Shown here piece by piece: positions 25,301 through 33,172 of a stretch of 64,000 nucleotides of DNA. The translations under genes were made by a program, and so were the position numbers. Source of the DNA: Planctomycetota bacterium (GTDB lineage: Bacteria; Planctomycetota; UBA1135; JADKAF01); contig JADKAF010000001.1 of the NCBI GenBank assembly GCA_016719295.1, positions 5,332,001 to 5,396,000 of the forward strand, given 5' to 3'. The stretch's first letter is position 1; each line of letters begins with the position of its first letter. Under the pieces are notes generated by a model. It was given only the letters and a program-made list of their open reading frames with translations, ran no database searches and was not told the origin of the DNA.

Positions 25301-25547
25301 TGCCGCAGCCCGAGCTGCCGACGATGCAGGTGATCGAGCCCGCGCGAAGCTCGAGGCGCGGGACATGCAGCACGAAGCTGCGCGGCGCGCGCAGCCGCTG
25401 GAGCACGTCCAGCACCTCTTCGCGCGAGCCCTCGAGCGGCGCCGGGGCCGCGAGCGCACCGTGCACGTGCCAGAGGCCGTGCAGGGCGAGCGCCGCAGGT
25501 GCGGGCGCCGCGGCGCGCCGCGGCGCGTTGGCGTTCGCGCGCGCCAA
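22392..25547 (-). CDS. MacB-like fused ABC transporter with giant periplasmic domain
   Basis: A 1,051-residue single-chain ABC protein. The N-terminal ATPase has Walker A GSSGCGKTT (77-85), signature LSGGQAQR (202-209), Walker B LLFADEPT (222-229) and H-loop His261. One membrane span follows at about 343-362, then about 560 extracytoplasmic residues, then three spans at about 927-948, 976-1000 and 1013-1035. This is MacB/LolE-type VII topology, but the periplasmic part is more than twice that of MacB. Such proteins transmit ATP-driven motion across the membrane to periplasmic partners. The start appears to be TTG, 4 bases after the vWA stop; a GTG 27 codons later is the alternative. No outer-membrane channel gene is near. 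Confidence 0.87.
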   Translation of the reverse strand: MARANANAPRRAAAPAPAALALHGLWHVHGALAAPAPLEGSREEVLDVLQRLRAPRSFVLHVPRLELRAGSITCIVGSSGCGKTTLLSILGLLRAPTYAERFTLALPELGGEELLLQRGRQRAPKERVDALRRRHVGFALQAGALIGALPNAKNLVLPLLASDARSPREELAATIHADLLGLFPAQDDEAVARLEELFPAELSGGQAQRVLLARALVARPALLFADEPTNNLDPFSARAAVEALLARREELAHTTVVMVTHDRSLAASYGFDLLELATTPERPWFGTLVESAEQAVSLATPVVPPSTASPALPKIAEPPLAPRAGALAALSIEEALRAPAQLVSFVLTLLCLALPLLTLLGLEAGALRELERRVKESPHLARLVVWPPSGGNGVDRAFLEALRAKHPAILRVEPGLTRTVRLRYRRAGQEAAAPFFLPNLPREEASALAARLGVSPRDRLRDEFELLWPNGAGASGEATPLAALEERALSVALHADQARKLLGFARACEPAAFPAGLALDDPSCYLEAAVPGRAGQAIAIPLRIASIVGEELGRSPQIAYVSRALLEALTWDQNGYPASLTNDSGFAPERAKIELFGFPSRAEAPEPLHAMIWVHARGSAWLEDPAVRAWLAQRGLIASGAESDPGFSLTYGGYFDRAALQADGGLVFTLRREKGEVHFPFGDAAEEELLSLAAAAGATIAVCPIEPPQEIACGAKRVPALGVPFPRFGSSDLRRANDARLLELTSARVLERKEGGAPGRNGFFDHPFFQREVNPSAPELVRDPFYALATPKLERELGAERGALELGFDGDGGVFRYPLRALQRRAIRLEDPSSSFLLVPVRWIGLDHARRAGLVEFQRDPDHGPIFRRARDAERDLVAPFASVYPREVSAIPAIEAALEAEYDVRAPGALRVRELARNAELLGAITRIVYWTTFAAAIAALFLVTALHERTKRRQTGVLALLGLPPRSVLWMVSARHAFALLLASFAIALVGFLVRAVVALFLGEEALVLGWAQLASVYGLVAASGALALGWAAWRASRLDPVTLVDASA

Positions 25548-25551
25548 CGCG

Positions 25552-27654
25552 TTACCGCGGCGGCTCGATCGGAACGAACGAGAAGCGTCGCGAGACGTGG
25601 CTCGCTTCGCCCCAGTCGAACCAGAAGCCGGCGCTGCGCTCGTCGAGCAGCGTGCGCAGGAACGCCTCCGTGCGCTGGAGGTCCTCCACGGCGCGGCGGC
25701 GGTCGTCGCCGGTCATCTCGCTGAGCTCCATCGCGCTCTTCTGGAAGAGCTCGGTCTTGATGGGCAGCGCGGCCACCTGCTGAGCGATCCGCCACATCGG
25801 CGTGCGGACGCTGATCTCCTCGCCGGAGGCGACGTCGGTCGCGCGCGAGAGCAAGAGGTCGAGCAGGCGCTGCGGGTCGCGCTCGTCGGCGAGCAGCGCG
25901 TTCGCCGCATCCGCGAGGACGGAGGAGAGCATCTGCACCTTCAGGTGCTGCGCGAGATAGCGCACCTCGACCAGGCGTCGCCCTTGGAAGTCGAGCTCGG
26001 GGATCCAGCCCTCCTGCACGCGCTTCAGCGAGTCGGTCGCCAGCGCGTCGATGAAGTCCGGGTTGGCCTCGAAGATCGTGCGGAGCTGCTCCGGCGCCGA
26101 GCGGAAGAGGTCGGCCATCGCGCTCTGCGTGGCGCCGCTCGCGTTCGGCTCGCGGCGCTTCGCGAGCCCGGTGAAGAAGTCGATGTTGCGGTTGATCTCC
26201 TCGAGGACCTCGCGCGTGATGCGATCGACCTCCTTGATGTCGAGCTTCAGGTGCAGGCCCTCGTAGCGCCGGCCGTGCGCGAGAGCGGCGAACTGGCTGC
26301 TGCGGATCCCGCGCAGGTTCGCGTCCATCTCGGGCGCCTCTTGGTTGTCGATCTCGATCGCCGAGATCGTCTTCGCGGCGAGGATCTCGTCGATCACCGA
26401 GTCGGGCAGCTCCAGCGTCTCGCCCGACGGCGCCGGCGTGGAGAACTCCTGCGCGAGATCGACGACGTCGTAGATCGAGAGCCCGCTCGAGTTCAGCTTC
26501 GGCAGCTCCGTGGCGTTCTGGATCCAGCCGCGGGACTTCAGCTCCTCGAGCTGAGCGGTGCTGGGCTGGAAGTCGGGCGCGAACGCGGGCTCGTCGCCGA
26601 TCACGATCACGATCTTCACCGAGCGCGGCAGCCAGCCGATCGCGCCGCGGCGCCCGAGCGCCATCAGCAAGCCCGGGATCATGTCTTCGCCGAACGGCGC
26701 GCCGCCCTCGGCGCGCACCGCGCGCAGACGATCCAGGAAGACGTCGACGTTGGCGCCGGTGTCGAGGTCGCAGCGGATCTTCGCGTCGGAGCCGCGGCCC
26801 GAGTAGGTGACGAGCCCGAAGCGGAAGCGATCGCGGAACTCGCTGTCCGCGCGCTTCAGCCTCGCGGAGGCCTGTACCAGCGCCTGGGCGACCGCGCCGA
26901 AGAAGGCCTCGGTCGAGGTGCTGGAGTCCATGCAGAAGACGATCTCGATCGGCAAGTTCTCGAAGCTGGCGAGCAGCTCCTCGGCCGCGGAGCCTCCGGC
27001 GACCGCACCCTCCCGGTTGGCCGGGATGTAGGCCACCTTGAAGAGCTTCATCTCCGCGCCGTTCGGATGGCGCACGTCCAGGGCGCCGAGCACGGGAAGG
27101 ATGTTGCGATTCGGGACGATGTCCGCGGGCTCGAAGGCGATCGCGAGCTCGTCGCGGAGGTGCTCCTCGCGCCGCTCGGTGTAGGCGCGGCGCCAGTCCT
27201 CGGGCTCGCGATAGATGCGCGCCTTGCCGCGCGCGCTCTCACCGCTGCCGCGCGGAGCGAAGGCGACGCCCTGGCGGTGCCACCACTCGATGCAATCGCG
27301 GCTGCGGAGATAGCCGGCTTGCGTCCCGCGCGCCACGCGGCGATCGGGATGCACGCGGTACCACCACTCTCCCTCGGCCGGCTCGACCAGATAGAAGTCC
27401 TGGTCCTGCTGCCCCGGCGCGGGGAAGACGTGGAAGATGTCCATCACCGCGAGATCCTGCGCGATCGGCGCATCGTCGCGCGGCGCTTGGCGCAGGACGG
27501 CGCCCGGCCGGTTCACGATCACCTGGATCGGCGGAAAGCCGGAGTCCTGTTTGCGGCAGGGATACTCGAAGGCCTCGTCCTGCTGCGCCGCAGCGACGCA
27601 GGCGAGAACGAGGATCGTTCCGAGAGCGAGAACGGAGCGCAGGCGTAAGCTCAT
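25552..27654 (-). CDS. exported protein with SH3-like and von Willebrand A domains
   Basis: A 700-residue protein with a Sec signal (residues 5-24, cleaved near VAAAQQ). Residues about 44-120 look like a bacterial SH3 domain (VIVNRPGAVLRQAP, GEWWYRVHP, TQAGYLRSRD). Residues about 236-400 are a vWA domain with the metal-site motif DSSTS (243-247) after IEIVFCM, and the strand SVKIVIVIGDEPAF. The remaining 300 residues are mainly helical. vWA domains bind metal-dependent protein ligands. It leads the cassette with the MacB-like transporter (4-base gap) and the SUMF1 lipoprotein, so the three probably form one envelope machine. I chose the ATG at 27654, which begins the signal peptide. Confidence 0.82.
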   Translation of the reverse strand: MSLRLRSVLALGTILVLACVAAAQQDEAFEYPCRKQDSGFPPIQVIVNRPGAVLRQAPRDDAPIAQDLAVMDIFHVFPAPGQQDQDFYLVEPAEGEWWYRVHPDRRVARGTQAGYLRSRDCIEWWHRQGVAFAPRGSGESARGKARIYREPEDWRRAYTERREEHLRDELAIAFEPADIVPNRNILPVLGALDVRHPNGAEMKLFKVAYIPANREGAVAGGSAAEELLASFENLPIEIVFCMDSSTSTEAFFGAVAQALVQASARLKRADSEFRDRFRFGLVTYSGRGSDAKIRCDLDTGANVDVFLDRLRAVRAEGGAPFGEDMIPGLLMALGRRGAIGWLPRSVKIVIVIGDEPAFAPDFQPSTAQLEELKSRGWIQNATELPKLNSSGLSIYDVVDLAQEFSTPAPSGETLELPDSVIDEILAAKTISAIEIDNQEAPEMDANLRGIRSSQFAALAHGRRYEGLHLKLDIKEVDRITREVLEEINRNIDFFTGLAKRREPNASGATQSAMADLFRSAPEQLRTIFEANPDFIDALATDSLKRVQEGWIPELDFQGRRLVEVRYLAQHLKVQMLSSVLADAANALLADERDPQRLLDLLLSRATDVASGEEISVRTPMWRIAQQVAALPIKTELFQKSAMELSEMTGDDRRRAVEDLQRTEAFLRTLLDERSAGFWFDWGEASHVSRRFSFVPIEPPR

Positions 27655-27781
27655 CCGCGAGATTTCCCGTAGAGACGGAGAGAACCTTAGCGCCGCGCTC
27701 CGCGCACTCCAAGCGCGCGCGCGGTACCTTCGCGCCTTCTGGTCTGGTACCTTGCTCGCGATCGCCCCGGAGACTCCGTTC

Positions 27782-28888
27782 ATGCCGCAGCTTTGGTGCG
27801 CTCGACTCCGTCGGCGCGGCGCGCTGTTCTCGCCGGCGCTCGCTCCTCTAGCGCGCTTCGCTCCGGCCCTCGCAGCTCTCGCGCTCGGCGTCGCGTGTCG
27901 GTCGACCGATCCCGCGCTCTACGACTCCGAGAGGCGCTTGCTCGTCGAGCGCGAGCGCGCGAGCTATCGCCTGGCGGTCGCGCCCTTCGTGTTCGAGTCG
28001 GGCGTCGAGCGCGCGAGCGCCGAGCGGCCCCTGGCGCTGCGCAGCGATGAAGCGGCGCTCACCGGCCAGCTCCGCCACGAGCTCGAGCAGCTCGGCGCGG
28101 CGGCCGAGGTGCTGGAGGTGCGCACGCGCGCCTTCCGTGACGTGCCGCGCGATGCCGCGGACCTCTTGCTGGTGCCGACGCTGCGGTCTGCCTCCTTCGA
28201 GCTGCGCGGCGCCATCGGCGGCGCGGGGCTCGAGTTCCTCGCCTGGTACACGACCTGGATCGGCGGGCACTTCGTCGAGGACTACGACTACCTGGCGGAT
28301 CTGCGGGTCGGGGCCGAGCTCGTGCGCGTCGAGGACGGGACCGTGCTCGAGCGCTTCGAGTACTCGAGCGCCGACGAGGGGCCGATGAGCCTCTCCTTCT
28401 ACGACCGCAACGAGGCCTTCGAGGCGGGCTTCTTCACCACGCTCGTGCTGCCGCCCTTCCTCACGGCGGACGACGCGGAGGTGCTGGTGGATTCGCTGAC
28501 CCAGCGCGCGGTGCAGCGCATCGCCGCGCGGGTGAAGCGGGGCCTGGTCGACGAGCTGCCCGAGAAGGAATACGCCGATCTCGCGCGCGTGGAGTGGCTG
28601 GAGCCGGCGAGCGGAACGCGGATCGAGAGCGATCGCGTCGCGGTGCGCTTCTCCATCCGCTCCAAGCGGCGCATCAACGAGGTGCTGCTCTTCGTGGACG
28701 ACGCCATCGAGCCCAGCTTCACGGTGCCTTCCCGCGATCTCGCCGACGCGTACCGCGGCGGCGTCTTCTCCCTGCGCTGGGCGACCGAGCTCGCGCTGGA
28801 TCCCGAGCGCGGACGCCATCGCGTGCGCCTCGACATCGTGGACGCAGACGGGCGCACGACCCGGCGCAGCGTGGTGCTCGAACGATGA
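27782..28888 (+). CDS. lipoprotein of unknown function
   Basis: A 368-residue protein with a long N-terminus and a clear lipobox (LALGVACR, Cys39). The ATG at 27782 is the first in-frame start after the divergent vWA gene. Residues about 60-255 resemble the general layout of outer-membrane lipoproteins that combine a conserved core (SYRLAVAPFVFESG, DLLLVPTLRS, YLADLRVGAELVRVEDGTVLERF) with a later Ig-like beta domain (residues about 275-368, SGTRIESDRVAVRFSI ... DIVDADGRTTRRSVVL). I do not recognise a named family. It overlaps the start of the large FG-GAP lipoprotein by 4 bases, so the two are one operon. Confidence 0.7.
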   Translation: MPQLWCARLRRRGALFSPALAPLARFAPALAALALGVACRSTDPALYDSERRLLVERERASYRLAVAPFVFESGVERASAERPLALRSDEAALTGQLRHELEQLGAAAEVLEVRTRAFRDVPRDAADLLLVPTLRSASFELRGAIGGAGLEFLAWYTTWIGGHFVEDYDYLADLRVGAELVRVEDGTVLERFEYSSADEGPMSLSFYDRNEAFEAGFFTTLVLPPFLTADDAEVLVDSLTQRAVQRIAARVKRGLVDELPEKEYADLARVEWLEPASGTRIESDRVAVRFSIRSKRRINEVLLFVDDAIEPSFTVPSRDLADAYRGGVFSLRWATELALDPERGRHRVRLDIVDADGRTTRRSVVLER

Positions 28889-31800
28889 TACGCAGCTCCT
28901 CGACGATGGCTCGACGGCGCCGCTCAGCGTGCGCCGCGGCGCTGGCTCTCGCGGCGACCTCGGCGCTCGAGTCCTGCGGCCCGGTCTCGATCGCCGCTCT
29001 CGCCGCGGGTGGTGGCGGCGGTGGCGGGGGTGGCGGCGGAGGAGGGGGAGCGGTCGCGGTCGATCCGGTCGCGCTCTACATCGACGAGAACCAGAGCGGC
29101 GCCGTCGATGCCGGCGACCTCGTCGTCGTCGGCTTCTCCACCGAGGTCTTGCTCGATCCCGGCGCGGTCGGACCGCTCGCGCCGAGCGCTGCTCTGCGCT
29201 TGCTCGTGAGCGGCGACAGCTTCGGCGCGGGGGCCTTCTTGCGTCCCGGCCCGCTCGGCAAGCAGATCAGCGTCGTGCTCGGCAACGCGCCGGTGCTCGC
29301 GATCGCGGGGAGCTACGCCGGAGGTGGCGCGGGCAGCCCCTCGGGGCTCGAGGTGCTCGCGAGCTTCACGCCGAGCGATGCGTTGGTGCGCGCCGACGAC
29401 GGCTCGGCGCTCCGCGTCGCGGCCAACACGGTCGATCTCGCGCCGGGCTTCGCCGCGAGCGCGCTCGCGGCCCTGGCCACGCGCTCGCAAGCTCTGGCGA
29501 GCGGCGTCGGCCTCGCGGGCGGCAGCTCGCTCGATGTCGCGATCGCCGGGCTCGAGGAGCTCGCGCTCTGGCGCGGCGATGGAGCCGGCGGGTTTACGCA
29601 GCGCGCGCGCTTCGCGCTCGCCGCTCCCGCGGTGGCACTCGCCGCCGGCGACGTCGACGGCGATGGCGATCTCGATCTCGTGAGCGCGAGCGATGGGCAG
29701 CTCAAGCTCTGGCGCGCGAGCGCGGGCGGCAGCTTCGCGCCGGTGGACTTCGGGAGCGCGAGCTCGGTCGTCGATCTCGCGCTGCTCGATCAGGACGGCA
29801 ACGCGGTTGCCGAGGCGCTCGTCGTCGCGCAGCGCTCCGCTCCGAGCCAGCTCTACCGCGTGCAAGCGGGGAGCTTCGTGCTCGTGGGCGGCGATCCTCT
29901 TGGTGCCACGGCCATCCCCTGCAGCGATCTCGCGACGGGCGATCTCGACGGGGACGGTCGAGCGGATCTCGCGCTGGCGACGGACGACGAGCGCCTGCAG
30001 ACCTGGATCGCCACCGGCAGCGTGCCGCCGAGCTTCGCGCGCGGACCGGAGATCGCGACGAGCGGCGTCGGCGCGGGACCGCGGGTCGCGATCGGCGACG
30101 TCGATGGCGTCCTGCGACGCGATCTGGCGCTCGTCTCCGCGCGCAGCGTGCTGCAGGTCTTCCTCGCCGACAGCCTCGGCGGCTACACCGCGAGCAACAC
30201 GGTCGCGCTCGGACCCGGGCGCGCGAGCGCGGTCGCGCTCGGCGAGCTCGGTGGGGGCAATGGCTTGGAGCTCGTGCTCGCGCGCGGCGACGCGCCGACG
30301 CAGGGGTACGAGCTGCGCGTCAGCGGGATCGAGCTCAGCGCGAAGCTGTGGGGGCCGGCCCTCAGCGATGGCGCGGACCAGGCGCGCGCCGTCGAGCTCG
30401 CCGATCTCGACGGCGACGGAGCGAGCGACGTGCTCGTCGCCTGCGCCGCCATCGGCGATCTCGCGTGGCGCAACCTCGGCAACGCGCGCTTCGAGCGCTT
30501 CGGCATCGGGATCGTCGTGGCGGATCTCGCCGCGGGGGACTTCGACGGCGATGAGCTGGTCGATCTCGTCCTCGCGACCTCGACCGGCTTGCTCTACCTG
30601 CCGCGCACGCCGGGCGGGGGCTTCGCGGCGGTGCCGATCGCGATCTCTTCGGGGAGCTTCGCGGCCGTGCGTGCGGCCGACCTCGATCGCGACGGCCGAG
30701 CGGACCTCGTTGCGGGAAGTGCCTCGGGCTCGCTCGTTCTCCGCGGACAGGGCGGTGGGACCTTCCTGCCCTTGGCGCCGGTCGCGAGCGGTGACACGCG
30801 GCGCTTGGCCGTCGGGGAGGTGAACGGCGACGGCATCCTCGATCTCGCGACGGACAGCGACGAGCTCTGGCTCGGCACGGGAACGGGGAGCTTCGTCAGC
30901 GGCCCGGCGCAGCTCGGGTTCGTCGGCCTCGAGGAGGGCGCGCTGCTGCTCGCCGACCTCGATCGCGATGGCGACCTGGACCTCGCCGCGGCCGATGCCT
31001 TCGCCGGGCGCCTGCTCGTGCGCGAGAACGACGGGAGCGGCGCGTTCCTCGATCGCTTGAGCGCGCCGATCGAGGGCGCGCGCACGGTCGCCGCGCTCGA
31101 CCTCGGTCGCGACGGCGCGCTCGACCTCGTCGTCGGCGGCAGCGAGGGCCTCTGCGTCCTGCGCGCGCAGCCGACGCCCTTCGCCTATCTCGAAGAGCGC
31201 CTCGGCGGTGATCCCGCGCGCGCGCTCGCGGCGCTCGACTTCGACGGCGATGGAACGCTCGATCTCGCCGTGGGGACGAGCGCGGGCACGCAGCTCCGGC
31301 GCGGCCTGCCCGAAGGTCTCGACGCGGTAGCGGCGACGTGCAGCACGCGCGACGTGCGCGCGCTGCTCGCGCTGGAGCTCGAGCGCGACGGGGCGACCGA
31401 TCTCGCCGTCGGCGGCGGAGCCGCGGGCGCGAGCGCCGCGCTGCGCTCGGCGAAGACCGCGGCGCTCCTCGCGCCGATCGCGCTCTCGACGGAGCCCGGA
31501 ATCGAAGGCCGCGCGAGCGCCGAGACGCTCGCGACGGCGCTCGGCGACCTCGACGGCGACGGCGTGCAGGACCTCGTGCTCGGGCGCGGGGTGGGCGACG
31601 ACGACCTCTTCTATCTCGGCGACGGGGTCGGCGGCTTCGGCGCGCCGATCGCTCTACCCGCGGCGACGAAGGAGCGCGGCGCGGCGGTGGCCCTCGGCGA
31701 TCTCGATCGCGACGGCGACCTCGATCTGCTGGTCGGCGAAGCGGGCCAAGGCGCCTCGCGCCTCTGGCGCAATGAGGGGGGTGCCAGCTTCGCGCTCTCG

Positions 31801-32520
31801 AACGAAGGTCTCGACAGCGGCATCGGCACCGAGGCCGCGCTGCTCCTCGACTTCGACCGCAACGGCTACCTCGACGCGCTGCTCGGCGGGCCGAGCGGGG
31901 TGCGCTTGCATCTGCACCGCGGCACGAATGCCACGGCGAGCGATCTCTTCGCGCCGCCCGTCCTCCTCGACGCGAGCCCCGTGCGCGCCCTCGCCGCGGG
32001 CGACCTCGATCGCGACGGCGATCTCGACCTCGTGCTCGGCCGCACCGGCCTTCCCGATCGCGTGCTGCGCGGCGACGGGCTCGGCGGCTTCGTCGCGGCC
32101 TACGACTTCGGCGCGGCGCTCGATACGAACGCACTCGCCCTCGGCGACCTCGACGGCGACGGCGACCTCGAGCTCCTGCAAGCCAGCGACGACGAGGACG
32201 AGGACCTGGACAAGCTCTGGGATCTCTCGATCACGGGCGCGCTGCGCCGCGCGGTGCTCTTCGACACGGAGCGCTCCCGCGCCGCGGCGATCGGCGACCT
32301 CGACGGCGACGGCGTCCCCGAGCTGCTGCTCGCCGAGGCGCGCGGCGCGAGCTGCGTCTTCCGCTCGGCGGACGGCACGACCTACGCGCGACTCGCGGTC
32401 GGCCTCGGCGACGAAGTGCGCAGTTCACTCGCGATCGGGGACCTCGATCGCGACGGGCGGCTCGATCTGCTCTTCGGGCTATCGAGCGGGCCGGCGGCGC
32501 GCGCGGCGCTCGCGCGCTGA
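28885..32520 (+). CDS. giant FG-GAP/VCBS-repeat lipoprotein
   Basis: A 1,211-residue lipoprotein. The lipobox is SALESC (Cys31), and a run of 14 glycines (residues 42-55) links the anchor to the body. The rest is about twenty FG-GAP/VCBS repeats, each with a calcium-loop such as GDVDGDGDLDL, GDLDRDGDLDL or GDLDGDGVPEL, predicted to form tandem seven-bladed beta-propellers. Near the start YIDENQSGAVDAGDLV is a separate EF-hand-like loop. Such proteins bind surfaces or other proteins on the cell exterior. Translation is coupled to the upstream lipoprotein (ATGA at 28885). The highly repeated DNA makes recombination and assembly errors likely here. Confidence 0.85.
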   Translation: MIRSSSTMARRRRSACAAALALAATSALESCGPVSIAALAAGGGGGGGGGGGGGGAVAVDPVALYIDENQSGAVDAGDLVVVGFSTEVLLDPGAVGPLAPSAALRLLVSGDSFGAGAFLRPGPLGKQISVVLGNAPVLAIAGSYAGGGAGSPSGLEVLASFTPSDALVRADDGSALRVAANTVDLAPGFAASALAALATRSQALASGVGLAGGSSLDVAIAGLEELALWRGDGAGGFTQRARFALAAPAVALAAGDVDGDGDLDLVSASDGQLKLWRASAGGSFAPVDFGSASSVVDLALLDQDGNAVAEALVVAQRSAPSQLYRVQAGSFVLVGGDPLGATAIPCSDLATGDLDGDGRADLALATDDERLQTWIATGSVPPSFARGPEIATSGVGAGPRVAIGDVDGVLRRDLALVSARSVLQVFLADSLGGYTASNTVALGPGRASAVALGELGGGNGLELVLARGDAPTQGYELRVSGIELSAKLWGPALSDGADQARAVELADLDGDGASDVLVACAAIGDLAWRNLGNARFERFGIGIVVADLAAGDFDGDELVDLVLATSTGLLYLPRTPGGGFAAVPIAISSGSFAAVRAADLDRDGRADLVAGSASGSLVLRGQGGGTFLPLAPVASGDTRRLAVGEVNGDGILDLATDSDELWLGTGTGSFVSGPAQLGFVGLEEGALLLADLDRDGDLDLAAADAFAGRLLVRENDGSGAFLDRLSAPIEGARTVAALDLGRDGALDLVVGGSEGLCVLRAQPTPFAYLEERLGGDPARALAALDFDGDGTLDLAVGTSAGTQLRRGLPEGLDAVAATCSTRDVRALLALELERDGATDLAVGGGAAGASAALRSAKTAALLAPIALSTEPGIEGRASAETLATALGDLDGDGVQDLVLGRGVGDDDLFYLGDGVGGFGAPIALPAATKERGAAVALGDLDRDGDLDLLVGEAGQGASRLWRNEGGASFALSNEGLDSGIGTEAALLLDFDRNGYLDALLGGPSGVRLHLHRGTNATASDLFAPPVLLDASPVRALAAGDLDRDGDLDLVLGRTGLPDRVLRGDGLGGFVAAYDFGAALDTNALALGDLDGDGDLELLQASDDEDEDLDKLWDLSITGALRRAVLFDTERSRAAAIGDLDGDGVPELLLAEARGASCVFRSADGTTYARLAVGLGDEVRSSLAIGDLDRDGRLDLLFGLSSGPAARAALAR

Positions 32521-32532
32521 GCGGGAGTGGCG

Positions 32533-32895
32533 ATGTGCTCTGCGGAGCAACGCAGGCGTCCGCGCTGGATCGTCATCGCCCTGGTCGCGCTCGTGCCGAT
32601 CGCCTGCAACGCGGCGTGGGTCGGGAGCTGGCACCTCGAGGAGATGCGCTACCAAGAGGAGCACGGTTTCGGGCGGAAGTTCCCCGGAGTCGTCTGGTTT
32701 GCGAACTACGGTGGCCTGGTCGTGCTGGAGACCTTCGAGGCGCTGCTGGCGGTGCGCATCCCGCGCACGCACGGTGGAATGGTCGCGGTGTTGCTGCTGG
32801 CCGGCGCGATCCAGTGGGGCGGACTCGGAACTCTCTTGGGGTGGTTGCTGACGCGCCCCTCTCGGCGGAGCGCTGGCGCCGCACCCGATCGCTGA
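32533..32895 (+). CDS. small membrane protein of unknown function
   Basis: A 120-residue protein with hydrophobic segments at about 12-31 (WIVIALVALVPIACNAAWV), 55-72 and 82-104. GGGAG lies 6 bases before the ATG at 32533; a GTG two codons upstream is possible. It starts 12 bases after the FG-GAP gene and may share its transcript. No family is recognised. Confidence 0.6.
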   Translation: MCSAEQRRRPRWIVIALVALVPIACNAAWVGSWHLEEMRYQEEHGFGRKFPGVVWFANYGGLVVLETFEALLAVRIPRTHGGMVAVLLLAGAIQWGGLGTLLGWLLTRPSRRSAGAAPDR

Positions 32896-32950
32896 TCGAG
32901 GGAACGAGACGCGGCGTCGCCAGAGCTCTTCGTCGGACGCCGCGCCAGCT

Positions 32951-33166
32951 TTCACCGCTGCAGCGCCGTCAGGAGCTGCGCCAGCGTTCACCGCTGCAGC
33001 GCCGTCAGGAGCTACGCCAGCATTCATCGCTGCAGCGCCGTCAGGCGCTACGCCAGCATTCATCGCTGCAGCGCCGTCAGGCGCTACGCCAGCATTCATC
33101 GCTGCAGCGCCGTCAGGCGCTACGCCAGCATTCATCGCTGCAGCGCCGTCAGGCGCTGCAGCAACC
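32951..33166. repeat. 36-bp tandem repeat, six copies
   Basis: Six head-to-tail 36 bp units: 32951-32986, 32987-33022, 33023-33058, 33059-33094, 33095-33130 and 33131-33166. Units 3, 4 and 5 are identical, 1 and 2 differ at a few bases, and 6 diverges in its last 9 bases. Each unit contains the palindrome CGCTGCAGCG, and units 3-6 also form the hairpin GCGCC-GTCA-GGCGC. The unit length is a multiple of three and has no stop in some frames, so minus-strand reading gives a 12-residue repeat, but no gene signal accompanies it. It lies between the ends of two convergent genes. There are no spacers, so it is not a CRISPR array. Confidence 0.92.
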
Positions 33167-33172
33167 CGCCGC

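Noticed and set aside
32951..33166. Possible CRISPR array (36-bp repeats)
   Set aside because: The repeats are directly adjacent with no spacers, and no cas gene is present.
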